64,000 nt of DNA, from contig NZ_JOJM01000033.1 of assembly GCF_000720325.1 (NCBI RefSeq), positions 1 through 64,000 on the forward strand. The letters run 5' to 3'. The notes under the pieces are model-generated. The model worked only from the letters and a program-made list of their open reading frames with translations. It had not been told where the DNA came from and made no database searches. This stretch comes from Streptomyces sp. NRRL B-1347 (GTDB lineage: Bacteria; Actinomycetota; Actinomycetes; Streptomycetales; Streptomycetaceae). Both the position numbers and the translations under genes were made by a program. Of this stretch, positions 42,591 through 52,816 are shown piece by piece; position 1 is the first letter of the stretch, and each line of letters starts with the position of its first letter.

Positions 42591-44207
42591 ATGCAACAGG
42601 CACCGGTCCTCACGAGCGCGGCGGACCCCGCGTCGGACGCCTGGCGGGCGAACGAATCGGCGCACGCCGCGCTCGTGGCCGAACTGCGCGGCAAGCTCGC
42701 CGCCGCCCGGCTCGGCGGCGGCGAACGCGCCCGGCAGCGGCACGTGGCGCGCGGCAAGCTGCTGCCGCGCGACCGCGTCGACGCGCTCCTCGACGCGGGC
42801 TCCCCGTTCCTGGAGCTGGCCCCGCTCGCGGCGGACGGGATGTACGGCGGCGACGCCCCGGCGGCCGGCGTCATCGCGGGCATCGGCCGGGTCAGCGGCC
42901 GCGACTGCGTGATCGTCGCCAACGACGCCACCGTCAAGGGCGGCACGTACTACCCGATGACGGTCAAGAAGCACCTGCGGGCCCAGGAGATCGCCCTGGA
43001 GAACCGCCTGCCGTGCCTGTACCTGGTGGACTCCGGCGGCGCCTTCCTGCCGATGCAGGACGAGGTGTTCCCCGACCGCGAGCACTTCGGGCGGATCTTC
43101 TACAACCAGGCGCGGATGTCGGGCGCGGGCATCCCGCAGATCGCGGCGGTGCTCGGCTCCTGCACGGCCGGCGGGGCGTACGTCCCGGCGATGAGCGACG
43201 AGGCCGTGATCGTCCGCGAGCAGGGCACGATCTTCCTGGGCGGCCCGCCCCTGGTGAAGGCCGCCACGGGCGAGGTCGTCACCGCCGAGGAGCTCGGCGG
43301 CGGCGAGGTCCACTCCCGCGTCTCCGGCGTCACCGACCACCTCGCGGAGGACGACCCGCACGCGCTGCGCATCGTGCGCACCATCGTCTCCACCCTCCCC
43401 GCGCGCGGCGGGCTGCCCTGGGAGGTGCGGCCCGTCGAGGAGCCGAAGGTCGACCCCCTCGGTCTGTACGGCGCGGTGCCGGTGGACTCCCGCACCCCGT
43501 ACGACGTGCGCGAGGTCATCGCGCGCGTGGTCGACGGCTCCCGCTTCGCGGAGTTCAAGGCGGAGTACGGCCAGACGCTCGTCACCGGCTTCGCGCACGT
43601 CCACGGCCACCCGGTGGGGATCGTCGCCAACAACGGCATCCTGTTCTCCGAGTCCGCCCAGAAGGGCGCCCACTTCATCGAGCTGTGCGACCAGCGCGGC
43701 ATCCCGCTGGTGTTCCTCCAGAACATCTCCGGCTTCATGGTCGGCAAGGACTACGAGGCGGGCGGCATCGCCAAGCACGGCGCCAAGATGGTCACCGCCG
43801 TCGCCTGCGCCCGCGTGCCCAAGCTGACCGTCGTGGTCGGCGGCTCGTACGGGGCGGGCAACTACTCCATGTGCGGCCGGGCCTATTCGCCGCGCTTCCT
43901 GTGGATGTGGCCGAACGCCAAGATCTCCGTGATGGGCGGCGAGCAGGCCGCGTCGGTGCTCGCCACCGTCAAGCGCGACCAGCTCGAAGCCCGCGGCGAG
44001 CAGTGGTCGCAGGACGACGAGGAGGCCTTCAAGGCCCCCGTCCGCGCCCAGTACGAACAGCAGGGCAGCGCCTACTACGCCACGGCACGCCTGTGGGACG
44101 ACGGCGTCATCGACCCGCTGGAGACCCGCCAGGTGCTCGGCCTGGCCCTGACCGCGTGTGCCGGGGCCCCGCTGGGCGACCGCGGCTTCGGCGTCTTCCG
44201 GATGTGA
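42591..44207 (+). CDS. Acyl-CoA carboxylase beta subunit (methylcrotonyl-CoA type)
   Basis: A 538-residue carboxyltransferase subunit. It transfers the carboxyl group from biotin to an acyl-CoA, here most likely 3-methylcrotonyl-CoA of leucine catabolism. Motifs: [63 protein letters not shown] and [22 protein letters not shown]. These match the MccB/LiuB type rather than the PccB type. The ATG follows GGGGAG. First gene of a four-gene operon. Confidence 0.92.
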   Translation: MQQAPVLTSAADPASDAWRANESAHAALVAELRGKLAAARLGGGERARQRHVARGKLLPRDRVDALLDAGSPFLELAPLAADGMYGGDAPAAGVIAGIGRVSGRDCVIVANDATVKGGTYYPMTVKKHLRAQEIALENRLPCLYLVDSGGAFLPMQDEVFPDREHFGRIFYNQARMSGAGIPQIAAVLGSCTAGGAYVPAMSDEAVIVREQGTIFLGGPPLVKAATGEVVTAEELGGGEVHSRVSGVTDHLAEDDPHALRIVRTIVSTLPARGGLPWEVRPVEEPKVDPLGLYGAVPVDSRTPYDVREVIARVVDGSRFAEFKAEYGQTLVTGFAHVHGHPVGIVANNGILFSESAQKGAHFIELCDQRGIPLVFLQNISGFMVGKDYEAGGIAKHGAKMVTAVACARVPKLTVVVGGSYGAGNYSMCGRAYSPRFLWMWPNAKISVMGGEQAASVLATVKRDQLEARGEQWSQDDEEAFKAPVRAQYEQQGSAYYATARLWDDGVIDPLETRQVLGLALTACAGAPLGDRGFGVFRM

Positions 44208-44221
44208 GGGGTACGGACGGG

Positions 44222-46180
44222 ATGAGCATGTTCGAGACAGTCCTTGTGGCCAACCGGGGCGAGATCGCCGTGCGCGTCATCCGCACGCTGCGCTCCCTCG
44301 GCGTCCGCTCGGTGGCCGTCTACTCCGACGCGGACGCCGACGCCCGGCACGTGCGCGAGGCCGACACGGCCGTGCGGCTCGGCCCGGCGCCCGCGGCCGA
44401 GAGCTACCTCTCGGTGGAGCGCCTCCTCGAAGCCGCGGCCGCGTCCGGCGCCCGGGCCGTCCACCCGGGCTACGGCTTCCTCGCGGAGAACGCCGCCTTC
44501 GCGCAGGCCTGCGCGGACGCCGGGCTCGCCTTCATCGGGCCGCCCGCCGCCGCCATCGACCTGATGGGCGACAAGATCCGCGCCAAGGAGACCGTGCGCG
44601 CGGCCGGGGTCCCCGTGGTGCCCGGCTCCTCGGGCAGCGGCCTCACCGACGCCCAGCTCACCGAGGCCGCGCGGGAGATCGGCACGCCGGTCCTCCTGAA
44701 GCCCTCCGCGGGCGGCGGCGGCAAGGGCATGCGCCTGGTCCGCGACGCCGCGCTGCTCGGCGAGGAGATCGCCGCCGCGCGCCGCGAGGCGCGTGCCTCC
44801 TTCGGCGACGACACCCTCCTCGTGGAGCGCTGGGTCGACCGCCCCCGGCACATCGAGATCCAGGTCCTCGCCGACGCCCACGGCAACGTGGTGCACCTGG
44901 GCGAGCGCGAGTGCTCCCTCCAGCGCCGCCACCAGAAGATCATCGAGGAGGCGCCCAGCGTCCTGCTCGACGAGGAGACGCGCGCCGCGATGGGCGCCGC
45001 CGCCGTCGAGGCCGCGCGCTCCTGCGGATACGTCGGCGCGGGCACAGTCGAGTTCATCGTCCCCGGCAGCGACCCCTCCTCGTACTACTTCATGGAGATG
45101 AACACCCGTCTCCAGGTGGAGCACCCGGTCACCGAGCTGATCACCGGCCTGGACCTGGTGGAGTGGCAGCTGCGGGTCGCGGCGGGCGAGCCGCTGCCCT
45201 TCGCCCAGGACGACATCACGCTGACCGGGCACGCCGTCGAGGCCCGCATCTGCGCCGAGGACCCCTCCCGTGGCTTCCTGCCCTCCGGCGGCACGGTCCT
45301 GCTGCTCCGCGAGCCCTCCGGCGACGGCGTGCGCACCGACTCGGGCCTCAGCGAGGGCACGGAGGTCGGCAGCCTGTACGACCCGATGCTGTCGAAGGTC
45401 ATCGCGTACGGCCCGGACCGGGCGACGGCCCTGCGCAAGCTGCGCGCGGCGCTCGCGGACACGGTGATCCTGGGCGTGCCGACCAACACCGGCTTCCTGC
45501 GGAGGCTGCTGGCCCATCCGGCGGTGGTGGCCGGGGACCTGGACACGGGCCTGGTCGAGCGGGAGGCCGAAGGCCTCGTCGCCGCGGACGTACCGGCCGA
45601 CGTGTACGAAGCCGCGGCCCGGGCCCGGGCGGGCACGGGCACCGTCTCCCCCGACGCCTGGACCGACCCGTTCTCGGTGCCCAACGGCTGGCGGCTCGGC
45701 GGCGAAGCCGCGTGGACCGTGCACCACCTGCGGGTGCCGGGGCACGATCCGGTGGTCGTACGCACCCGCCGCACCGGCGGCGGCGAGGTCGAGGCGGACC
45801 TCGGCGCGCTCGGGGAGCCCCCGGCCGGGCGCCACCGCTACCACCGCTCCGGCACCTGGCTCGGCCGGGACGGCGACACCTGGGACGTACGGGACCACGA
45901 CCCCGTGGAAGCCGCGCTCACCGGCGCGGCCCACTCCGGCGCCGACGCCCTGACCGCCCCGATGCCCGGCACCGTCACCGTCGTCAAGGTCGCCCCCGGC
46001 GACCACGTGGCGGCGGGCCAGAGCCTGCTCGTCGTGGAGGCGATGAAGATGGAGCACGTCATCTCCGCCCCGCACGCGGGCACCGTCACCGAGCTCGACG
46101 TCACTCCGGGCAGCACGGTCGCCATGGACCAGGTCCTGGCCGTGGTGGTCCCCGACGAGAGCGCCGAGGAAACGTCATGA
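44222..46180 (+). CDS. Acyl-CoA carboxylase alpha subunit (biotin carboxylase plus biotin carrier)
   Basis: A 652-residue protein. Biotin carboxylase domain at about 1-450 ([34 protein letters not shown] for [19 protein letters not shown] active site); biotin-carrier domain at the end with [17 protein letters not shown], where Lys of AMKM carries biotin. The ATG at 44222 is used; a second ATG two codons later is possible. Starts 14 bases after the beta-subunit stop and overlaps HMG-CoA lyase by 4 bases. Confidence 0.93.
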   Translation: MSMFETVLVANRGEIAVRVIRTLRSLGVRSVAVYSDADADARHVREADTAVRLGPAPAAESYLSVERLLEAAAASGARAVHPGYGFLAENAAFAQACADAGLAFIGPPAAAIDLMGDKIRAKETVRAAGVPVVPGSSGSGLTDAQLTEAAREIGTPVLLKPSAGGGGKGMRLVRDAALLGEEIAAARREARASFGDDTLLVERWVDRPRHIEIQVLADAHGNVVHLGERECSLQRRHQKIIEEAPSVLLDEETRAAMGAAAVEAARSCGYVGAGTVEFIVPGSDPSSYYFMEMNTRLQVEHPVTELITGLDLVEWQLRVAAGEPLPFAQDDITLTGHAVEARICAEDPSRGFLPSGGTVLLLREPSGDGVRTDSGLSEGTEVGSLYDPMLSKVIAYGPDRATALRKLRAALADTVILGVPTNTGFLRRLLAHPAVVAGDLDTGLVEREAEGLVAADVPADVYEAAARARAGTGTVSPDAWTDPFSVPNGWRLGGEAAWTVHHLRVPGHDPVVVRTRRTGGGEVEADLGALGEPPAGRHRYHRSGTWLGRDGDTWDVRDHDPVEAALTGAAHSGADALTAPMPGTVTVVKVAPGDHVAAGQSLLVVEAMKMEHVISAPHAGTVTELDVTPGSTVAMDQVLAVVVPDESAEETS

Positions 46181-47136
46181 CCGCCCCCGGCCTGCCCATG
46201 GCCGTACCGGCAGACGGCCTGCCGCCCCGGGTCCGCATCCACGAGGTGGGCGCCCGCGACGGCCTGCAGAACGAGAAGGCGACGGTCCCCACCGAGGTCA
46301 AGGCGGAGTTCGTGCACCGCCTTGCCGACGCGGGCCTGACCACCGTCGAGGCGACGAGCTTCGTGCACCCCAAGTGGGTGCCCCAGCTGGCCGACGCCGA
46401 GCAGCTGTTCCCGCTGCTCGGCGACATCGAGGGGGTGCACCTGCCGGTCCTGGTCCCCAACGAGCGCGGCCTGGACCGGGCCCTCGCGCTCGGCGCCCGC
46501 CGCGTCGCCGTGTTCGCCAGCGCCACCGAGTCCTTCGCCAAGGCCAATCTGAACCGCACGGTGGACGAGGCCCTGGCGATGTTCGAGCCGGTGGTGGCCC
46601 GCGCCAAGGCGGCACCGGCCGCGCACGACCGGGTGCACGTCCGGGGCTACCTCTCCATGTGCTTCGGCGACCCCTGGGAGGGCCCGGTCCCCGTCGCCCA
46701 GGTGGTCCGCGTCTGCAAGGCCCTCCTCGACCTGGGCTGCGACGAGCTGAGCCTCGGCGACACCATCGGCGTGGCCACGCCGGGCCACGTCCGGGCGCTG
46801 CTCACCGCGCTCAACGAACAGGGCGTGCCGACGGACCGGATCGGCGTGCACTTCCACGACACGTACGGCCAGGCGCTCGCCAACACCCTGGCGGCGCTCC
46901 AGCACGGCGTGACCACCGTCGACGCCTCCGCGGGCGGCCTCGGCGGCTGCCCGTACGCGAAGAGCGCCACCGGGAACCTCGCCACCGAAGACCTCGTGTG
47001 GATGCTGCACGGCCTCGGCATCGAGACCGGGGTCGACCTCGGCCGCCTCACCGCCACCAGCGTGTGGATGGCCACCCAGTTGGGCCGACCGAGCCCGTCC
47101 CGCACCGTGCGTGCCCTCTCCCACAAGGAGTCGTGA
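46177..47136 (+). CDS. Hydroxymethylglutaryl-CoA lyase
   Basis: A 319-residue enzyme that cleaves HMG-CoA to acetyl-CoA and acetoacetate, the last step of leucine breakdown. Motifs: [20 protein letters not shown] at the start (catalytic Arg-Asp), [14 protein letters not shown], and the active-site loop [17 protein letters not shown] with its Cys. The ATG start overlaps the alpha-subunit stop (ATGA). Together with the carboxylase it identifies the operon as the leucine/isovalerate pathway. Confidence 0.94.
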   Translation: MTAPGLPMAVPADGLPPRVRIHEVGARDGLQNEKATVPTEVKAEFVHRLADAGLTTVEATSFVHPKWVPQLADAEQLFPLLGDIEGVHLPVLVPNERGLDRALALGARRVAVFASATESFAKANLNRTVDEALAMFEPVVARAKAAPAAHDRVHVRGYLSMCFGDPWEGPVPVAQVVRVCKALLDLGCDELSLGDTIGVATPGHVRALLTALNEQGVPTDRIGVHFHDTYGQALANTLAALQHGVTTVDASAGGLGGCPYAKSATGNLATEDLVWMLHGLGIETGVDLGRLTATSVWMATQLGRPSPSRTVRALSHKES

Positions 47137-47141
47137 CCTCC

Positions 47142-48302
47142 ATGGACCACCACCTCACCCCAGAGCACGAGGAACTCCGGCGCACCGTCGAGGAGTTCGC
47201 GAACGACGTGGTCGCCCCGAAGATCGGCGACTACTACGAGCGGCACGAGTTCCCGTACGAGATCGTGCGCGAGATGGGCCGCATGGGCCTGTTCGGCCTG
47301 CCGTTCCCCGAGGAGCACGGCGGCATGGGCGGCGACTACCTGGCGCTCGGGATCGCCCTGGAGGAGCTGGCGCGCGTCGACTCCTCCGTCGCCATCACCC
47401 TGGAGGCCGGTGTCTCCCTCGGCGCCATGCCGCTGCACCTGTTCGGCACGGACGAGCAGAAGCGCACCTGGCTGCCGCGGCTCTGCTCGGGCGAGGTCCT
47501 CGGCGCGTTCGGCCTGACCGAGCCCGGCGCGGGCTCGGACGCGGGCGGCACCCGGACGACGGCGCGCCTGGACGAGGCCACCGGGGAATGGGTCATCAAC
47601 GGCACGAAGTGCTTCATCACCAACTCCGGCACCGACATCACGGGCCTGGTCACGGTCACCGCCGTCACCGGCCGCACCGACGAGGGCAAGCCGCTGATCT
47701 CCTCGATCATCGTGCCCTCCGGCACGCCGGGCTTCACGGTGGCGGCGCCGTACTCGAAGGTCGGCTGGAACGCGTCGGACACCCGGGAGCTGTCCTTCGC
47801 CGACGTCCGCGTGCCCAAGGCCAACCTCCTCGGCGAGCAGGGCCGCGGCTACGCGCAGTTCCTGCGCATCCTCGACGAGGGCCGCGTGGCCATCGCCGCG
47901 CTCGCGACGGGGCTCGCGCAGGGCTGTGTGGACCAGTCCGTGAAGTACGCCAAGGAGCGGCACACCTTCGGGCGGCCGATCGGCGCCAACCAGGCCATCC
48001 AGTTCAAGATCGCCGACATGGAGATGAAGGCGCACACCTCCCGCCTCGCCTGGCGCGACGCGGCGTCCCGTCTGGTCGCCGGGGAGCCCTTCAAGAAGGA
48101 GGCGGCGCTCGCCAAGCTCTACTCGTCGACGATCGCCGTGGACAACGCGCGCGAGGCCACGCAGATCCACGGCGGCTACGGCTTCATGAACGAGTACCCC
48201 GTCGCCCGCATGTGGCGGGACTCCAAGATCCTCGAAATCGGCGAGGGCACGAGCGAGGTCCAGCGCATGCTGATCGCCCGCGAACTGGGCCTGACGAGCT
48301 GA
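47142..48302 (+). CDS. acdH: Acyl-CoA dehydrogenase, isovaleryl-CoA pathway (AcdH-like)
   Basis: A 386-residue FAD enzyme. FAD/substrate motifs GAFGLTEPGAGSDAGGTRTT and CFITNSGTDITGLVTV; catalytic Glu in LEIGEGTSEVQRMLIARELG. Last gene of the operon, five bases after HMG-CoA lyase, with AAGGAG upstream of the ATG. In S. coelicolor and S. avermitilis the equivalent gene, acdH, is needed for branched-chain amino-acid use. Oxidises isovaleryl- and related branched-chain acyl-CoAs. Confidence 0.92.
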   Translation: MDHHLTPEHEELRRTVEEFANDVVAPKIGDYYERHEFPYEIVREMGRMGLFGLPFPEEHGGMGGDYLALGIALEELARVDSSVAITLEAGVSLGAMPLHLFGTDEQKRTWLPRLCSGEVLGAFGLTEPGAGSDAGGTRTTARLDEATGEWVINGTKCFITNSGTDITGLVTVTAVTGRTDEGKPLISSIIVPSGTPGFTVAAPYSKVGWNASDTRELSFADVRVPKANLLGEQGRGYAQFLRILDEGRVAIAALATGLAQGCVDQSVKYAKERHTFGRPIGANQAIQFKIADMEMKAHTSRLAWRDAASRLVAGEPFKKEAALAKLYSSTIAVDNAREATQIHGGYGFMNEYPVARMWRDSKILEIGEGTSEVQRMLIARELGLTS

Positions 48303-48348
48303 CCCGCCCCGTGGCCGAGGTGGGGGCACTGCCGGACGACAGGGAAGG

Positions 48349-48362
48349 TTAGGTTAACCTAA
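48349..48362 (+). promoter_or_regulatory. Iron box upstream of desE
   Basis: TTAGGTTAACCTAA is a perfect 14-bp palindrome that matches the DmdR1/IdeR iron-box core. It lies 57 bases before the desE start, so desE should be repressed when iron is plentiful. Confidence 0.88.
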
Positions 48363-48418
48363 GCATGATTTCCGGCCAGGACCCCGCCCCGGGGGCCCGT
48401 ACGAAAGCAGAGACCCCC

Positions 48419-49459
48419 ATGCCCCGTCTCCCCCACCCCACCCGCCGCGGCATCCTGGCCGCAGGCGGCGCCCTCGGCCTCACCGCCGCCCTCGCCGCCT
48501 GCGGGGACGAGAAGGCCGACAAGAAGGGCAGCGGAAGCAAGGGCGGGAACGGCGGCGCCTGGTCCTTCAAGGACGACCGCGGCCAGACGGCCAAGAAGGA
48601 CTCCACGCCGAAGAACATCGTCGCGTTCACCGGCGTCGCCGCCGCGCTGTACGACTACGGCATCGAGGTGACGGGCGTCTTCGGCCCCACCAGGACCAAG
48701 GACGGCAAGCCCGACGTCCAGGCCGGCGACATGGACATCAGCAAGCTGACGATCCTCGGCAACGCGTGGGACCAGTTCAACATCGAGAAGTACGTGGGCC
48801 TCCAGCCGGATGTCCTGATCTCGACCATGTTCGACGACAAGGGCACGCTCTGGTACGTCCCCGAGACGTCCAAGGACAAGATCCTCAAGCTCGCCCCGAG
48901 CGTCGGCGTCTCGGTGTACGACCGTCAGATGACCAAGCCCCTGGAGCGGCTGCTCGACCTCGCCGAGTCGCTCGGCGCGGACGTGAAGGCCGACAAGGTC
49001 GTCAAGGCGAAGAAGCGCTTCGAGGCCGCGGCGGAGCGGCTGCGCAAGGCCGCGAAGTCCCGCCCGGAGATCAGGGTCCTGGTGGGCTCCGCGAGCGCGG
49101 ACGTCTTCTACGTCTCCGGCTCCAACCTCTCCGCGGACCTGGAGTACTTCAAGGCCCTCGGCGTGAACCTCGTCGAGCCGCCCGCGAAGGCCCTGAAGGC
49201 GAGCGGCGGCTGGTTCGAGAACCTGTCCTGGGAGAACGTCGACCAGTACAAGGCCGACGTCATCATGATGGACAACCGCACCTCCGCCCTGCAGCCGGAG
49301 GGCCTGGAGAAGCAGAAGCCCACCTGGGGCAAGCTGCCCGCGGTGAAGGCCGGGCAGGTCATCCCGCGCGTGACGGAGCCGATCTTCTCCTACGCCAAGT
49401 GCGCCCCGATCCTGGAGGACCTGGCCGAGGCGATCGAGAAGGCCAAGAAGGTCGCCTGA
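48419..49459 (+). CDS. desE: Ferrioxamine-binding lipoprotein DesE
   Basis: A 346-residue iron-siderophore receptor of the FecB/BtuF type, anchored to the outer face of the membrane. Tat-like start THPTRRG-type (LPHPTRRGILAAGGALGLT), lipobox LAAC at about residues 26-29, Lys/Gly/Ser-rich spacer, then the binding domain (NIVAFTGVAAALYDYGIEVTG ... LGNAWDQFNIEKYVGLQPD). The ATG at 48419 is chosen because the one at 48365 abuts the iron box and would add non-signal residues. All features of a working receptor are present. The neighbouring ABC permease genes are not in this window. Confidence 0.92.
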   Translation: MPRLPHPTRRGILAAGGALGLTAALAACGDEKADKKGSGSKGGNGGAWSFKDDRGQTAKKDSTPKNIVAFTGVAAALYDYGIEVTGVFGPTRTKDGKPDVQAGDMDISKLTILGNAWDQFNIEKYVGLQPDVLISTMFDDKGTLWYVPETSKDKILKLAPSVGVSVYDRQMTKPLERLLDLAESLGADVKADKVVKAKKRFEAAAERLRKAAKSRPEIRVLVGSASADVFYVSGSNLSADLEYFKALGVNLVEPPAKALKASGGWFENLSWENVDQYKADVIMMDNRTSALQPEGLEKQKPTWGKLPAVKAGQVIPRVTEPIFSYAKCAPILEDLAEAIEKAKKVA

Positions 49460-49501
49460 CCCGCGCCCCGCGGGGCTCCCGCCCCGCCCGCACGCCGTAC
49501 A

Positions 49502-49535
49502 GAGCCGCCCCTCCGCCCCGCGGAGAGGGCGGCTC
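49502..49535 (+). terminator. Terminator after desE
   Basis: A hairpin of about 15 bp with one unpaired base (49502-49516 with 49520-49535) lies 43 bases after the desE stop. It separates desE from the desABC transcript. Confidence 0.75.
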
Positions 49536-49629
49536 CGTCCGTTCCGGCCGCCCGCTCCGGCCGCGTCGGCCACCCCGTCCCGCGCGCACCGGCCGTATCG
49601 CCGACCCCTCCAGACTCTGTGTTTTGAAC

Positions 49630-49648
49630 TTAGGTTAGGCTAACCTTA
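49630..49648 (+). promoter_or_regulatory. Iron box upstream of desA
   Basis: TTAGGTTAGGCTAACCTTA matches the 19-bp DmdR1/IdeR consensus except at the right end. It is 82 bases before desA. The preservation of the box argues that the operon is still iron-regulated. Confidence 0.92.
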
Positions 49649-49729
49649 GTTCGACGTCGCGCCCCGGATTCCTCCCCGCTGTGCCCTGCCCCGGGGCGCG
49701 ACCCCGTCCCCTCACCTGGAGGACCGTTC

Positions 49730-51172
49730 ATGCGCTCGCACCTGCTCAACGACACGACCACCGAGCGATACCGCGCGTCCGTGACCGAAGGGGTCGAGCG
49801 CGTGGCCGCCAGGATCGCCGCCGCCGCCCGGCCCCGCACCACAGTCCAGGCCGACGACCTGTCCCCCCGCGTCGCCGCCGTCGACCTCGACGCCCCGCTG
49901 CACGACACCGTAGCCGCGCTCGACGAGCTCGAAGAGCTGTATCTGCGCGACGCGGTCTACTTCCACCACCCCCACCACCTCGCGGGCGGCGACGGCCCCG
50001 TCGCCATCCCCGGCGTCCTCGGCGAGGCCGTGCTGTCCGCCGTGAACTCCTCGCTCGACACCTGGGACCGGTCCGCGGGCGGCACCCTCATCGAGCGGCG
50101 CCTCGTCGACTGGGCGGCCGAGCGCATCGGGCTCGGCCCCGCCGCCGACGGCGTGTTCACCTCCGGCGGCGACCAGTCCGACCTCCAGGCGCTGCTGCTC
50201 GCCCGCGAGGAGGCAGCGGCGGACGACCCGCGCACCCTGCGCGTCCTCACCTCCGCGGGGGCCCGCCCCGGCATCCGGAAGGCCGCGAAGCTCCTCGGCC
50301 TCGGCCCGGACGCCGTCATCGCCGTCCCCACCGACCGGGCGGGGCGCCTGCAGACCGTCGCGCTGGTCCGCGAGCTGGAGCGCTGTGCGCGCGAGGGCCT
50401 GGCCCCGATGGCCGTCGTCGCGACGGCGGGCACCGCGGACTTCGGCTCCGTCGACCCGCTGTCGCACATCGCCGAGGTGTGCGCGCGCCACGGCGTCTGG
50501 CTGCACGTGGACGCCGCGCACGGCTGCGGGCCGCTCGTCTCGCGCACCCGGCGCCACCTCCTCGACGGCATCGAGCGCGCCGACTCCGTGACGGTCGACT
50601 TCCACGCGTCCCTCTTCCAGCCGGCCGGCTGCGCCGCGCTCCTGGTCCGCGACGCGGCGACGCTGCGGCACGCCACGGACCTCACCGAACACCTGGACCC
50701 GCGCCGCGCGGCGCAGGAGCGCGTCCCGGGCCAGGCGGGCAAATCCCTCCAGGGCACCCGCCGCTTCGACGCCCTGAAACTCTGGCTGACGCTGCGCGTC
50801 ATGGGCGCGGACGCCGTCGGCGACCTCTTCGACGAGGTCTGCGGGACCGCCGCCCGCGGCTTCGACCTCATCGCCGCCGACCCGCGCTTCGACGTCGTCG
50901 CCGAGCCCCAGCTGGCCACCCTCGTCTTCCGCTACATCCCGGCCGTGATCTGCTCCCCCGCCGACATCGACCGCGCCAACCTGTACGCCCGCAAGGCCCT
51001 CTTCGCCTCCGGCGACGCCGTGGTCGCGGGCGCCAGGGCGGGCGAGCGCCGGTATCTGAAGCTCGCCCTGCGCAACCCGCGGACCACGGCCGCCGATCTC
51101 ACCGCCGTACTCGACCTGATCGCGGGGCACGCCGAGCAGTACCTGGGAGAGAGCCTTGTCCGCGCCAGCTGA
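49730..51172 (+). CDS. desA: DesA-like PLP decarboxylase without its PLP-binding lysine
   Basis: By context and overall sequence this is DesA, the lysine decarboxylase that makes cadaverine for desferrioxamine; 480 residues, normal length, GGAGG before the ATG. The active site is not normal. The segment that should read His-Lys is [10 protein letters not shown], so Ala293 (codon GCG, 50606-50608) replaces the Schiff-base Lys. TSGG-x-QSN appears as TSGGDQSD (144-151), the HLNCP-type segment is AGGDGPV (85-91), and the stacking His segment is TSAGARPGI (174-182). The Asp that contacts the PLP ring (HVDAAHG, Asp261) is kept. The frame is fully open with ordinary codon usage. It is probably inactive as a decarboxylase. 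It overlaps desB by 17 bases. Confidence 0.85.
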   Translation: MRSHLLNDTTTERYRASVTEGVERVAARIAAAARPRTTVQADDLSPRVAAVDLDAPLHDTVAALDELEELYLRDAVYFHHPHHLAGGDGPVAIPGVLGEAVLSAVNSSLDTWDRSAGGTLIERRLVDWAAERIGLGPAADGVFTSGGDQSDLQALLLAREEAAADDPRTLRVLTSAGARPGIRKAAKLLGLGPDAVIAVPTDRAGRLQTVALVRELERCAREGLAPMAVVATAGTADFGSVDPLSHIAEVCARHGVWLHVDAAHGCGPLVSRTRRHLLDGIERADSVTVDFHASLFQPAGCAALLVRDAATLRHATDLTEHLDPRRAAQERVPGQAGKSLQGTRRFDALKLWLTLRVMGADAVGDLFDEVCGTAARGFDLIAADPRFDVVAEPQLATLVFRYIPAVICSPADIDRANLYARKALFASGDAVVAGARAGERRYLKLALRNPRTTAADLTAVLDLIAGHAEQYLGESLVRAS

Positions 51173-52229
51173 CCCCCACAAGCCGTACGACGTCATCGGG
51201 ATCGGCCTCGGCCCCGCCAACCTCGGCCTCGCCTGCCTCACCGAGCCCCTCGACGACCTGACCGCCCTGTTCCTGGAGCCCGGCCCCGAAGGACCCGCCG
51301 TCGACCGGTGCGCCAGGACGCCCGGGAAGGGCGCCCACCTGCGCACGCCGTTCCTGGCCGACCTGGTGACGCTCGCCGACCCCACGTCCCCGTACTCCTT
51401 CCTCAACTACCTGCGGGAGTCCGGCCGTCTGTACGCGTTCTACCTCCGCGAGAACCTCTACCCGCTGCGCGCCGAGTACCGCGACTACTGCCGCTGGGCC
51501 GCCGCCCGCCTCACGTCCGTGCGCTTCGGCACGACCGTGACGGAGGTGACGTACGACAACGGCGTGCACGCCGTCGCCACCTCCACCGGCGGCGTCCTGC
51601 GCGCCCGGCACCTCGCCCTCGACACCGGCAGCACGCCGTACGTGCCCGAGGTCTGCGCGAAGCTCGGCGGCGACTTCGTCCACGCCTCGCGGTACCCGGA
51701 GCAGAAGACGGAGCTCCAGAAGAAGAACCAGATCACGGTCGTCGGCGGTGGGCGGGACGCGGCGGAGGTCTACTACGACCTGCTGACGGACATGGACGTC
51801 CACGGCTACCGGCTCGACTGGGTCACCGACGCCCCCCACCTCCTGCCGCCCGAGGACTCCGGACTGCTCGACGCGATCCTCGACCTGCTGCGCCAGAAGG
51901 GCCTGGCGGGCCCCGTCCCCTCGCGCCTGCTCACCCGCTCGACCCTCACCGGAGCCCGGTACGAGCACGGCCGTTACGTCCTCGGCGTGCGCCGGCAGGA
52001 GCGGGGCGAGGACCTCACGCTCACCACCGAGGGCCTGGTCCTCGCCACCGGGCAGCGGTACCGGACGCCGGACTTCCTTGAGCCCGTGCGCGAGCACGTC
52101 CGCTGGGACGCGCACGGCTCGGACCCGGGCACGGCCCCGTACCGCAACGCGTCCATCATCCGTGAGCTGCTCGGCCGCGAGGTCCGCCCGGCCGAGACGT
52201 CCACCGCGTTCCAGGAGTTCGCCGTATGA
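51156..52229 (+). CDS. desB: DesB-like N-monooxygenase, shortened and altered
   Basis: Context and sequence say DesB, the FAD/NADPH cadaverine N-hydroxylase, but it has 357 residues where this family has about 420-450. FAD motif [11 protein letters not shown] is kept. The conserved WH-x-GM segment after it is absent ([19 protein letters not shown] instead). The NADPH loop GxGQSAAE reads GGGRDAAE (197-204) and the C-terminal ATGY reads ATGQ. Sequence seems missing near residues 232-238 (about 45 residues) and near 319-328 (about 35 residues, including the N-x3-HTHG-type motif). Both gaps keep the frame. TTG start at 51156 with GGGAGAG; ATGA overlap with desC. Confidence 0.82.
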   Translation: MSAPADPHKPYDVIGIGLGPANLGLACLTEPLDDLTALFLEPGPEGPAVDRCARTPGKGAHLRTPFLADLVTLADPTSPYSFLNYLRESGRLYAFYLRENLYPLRAEYRDYCRWAAARLTSVRFGTTVTEVTYDNGVHAVATSTGGVLRARHLALDTGSTPYVPEVCAKLGGDFVHASRYPEQKTELQKKNQITVVGGGRDAAEVYYDLLTDMDVHGYRLDWVTDAPHLLPPEDSGLLDAILDLLRQKGLAGPVPSRLLTRSTLTGARYEHGRYVLGVRRQERGEDLTLTTEGLVLATGQRYRTPDFLEPVREHVRWDAHGSDPGTAPYRNASIIRELLGREVRPAETSTAFQEFAV

Positions 52230-52816
52230 GCCGCACGAACAGCTTCGGAACCCTCGCGCTGCGTCCGCTCGACCCGTTCACGGACGCCCAGCTGATCCAC
52301 CCCTGGGTGACGCACCCCCGGTCCGTCTTCTGGCCGATGTGGGGCGCGAAACTCCACGAGGTGGAGCGCGCGTACATGCACGTCGCGGCCGAGGAGCACC
52401 ACGACGCGTTCGTCGGTCTGCGCGACGGCGAGCCCGCGTTCCTGGTGGAGCGCTACGACCCGCGCCACGTCGAACTCGCGGCCCGCTACGAGCCCGAGCC
52501 CGGCGACGTCGGCCTGCACTTCCTGGTCGCCCCGCGCGCGGACCGCGTCAAGGGCTTCGGCCACGCGGCGCTCACCACCGTGCTCGAACACCTCTTCGCG
52601 GACCCCCGGACGGTGCGGGTCGTGGTCGAGACCGACGTCGCCGACCACGCCGCGCACGAGCTCCACGAGGTCGTGGGCTTCGTGCCGGGGGACGAGGTCG
52701 ACGGGCCGGAGGGGCGGGCCCTGCTCGGCTTCTGCACCCGCGAGCGGTTCGACGCGGCCGTCGTCCGCCGGGCCGTGGCCGCCCGCCCCGCCCTGACGGC
52801 GGGAGCACCGGCGTGA
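52226..52816 (+). CDS. desC: DesC-like acyltransferase with altered motif
   Basis: A 196-residue GNAT-type protein of the siderophore acyltransferase family (DesC/IucB type), which would acylate N-hydroxycadaverine. The N-terminal part is well kept: [24 protein letters not shown] and [22 protein letters not shown]. In the usual EPDxxN-x4-L-N-x3-GF region it reads [18 protein letters not shown] (135-152), so Pro and both Asn positions are replaced. CCAGGAG precedes the ATG. Its TGA overlaps a GTG (GTGA at 52813-52816), the normal coupling to desD. Confidence 0.82.
   Translation: MSRTNSFGTLALRPLDPFTDAQLIHPWVTHPRSVFWPMWGAKLHEVERAYMHVAAEEHHDAFVGLRDGEPAFLVERYDPRHVELAARYEPEPGDVGLHFLVAPRADRVKGFGHAALTTVLEHLFADPRTVRVVVETDVADHAAHELHEVVGFVPGDEVDGPEGRALLGFCTRERFDAAVVRRAVAARPALTAGAPA

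Noticed and set aside
48365..48418. Earlier ATG for desE
   Set aside because: It starts three bases after the iron box and would add 18 residues before the signal peptide; the 48419 start gives a proper lipoprotein signal.
51156..52229. Frameshift or sequencing error as the cause of the short desB
   Set aside because: Both missing blocks keep the frame and flanking codons are normal, so a simple indel error does not explain them; collapsed assembly remains possible and is listed as a check.
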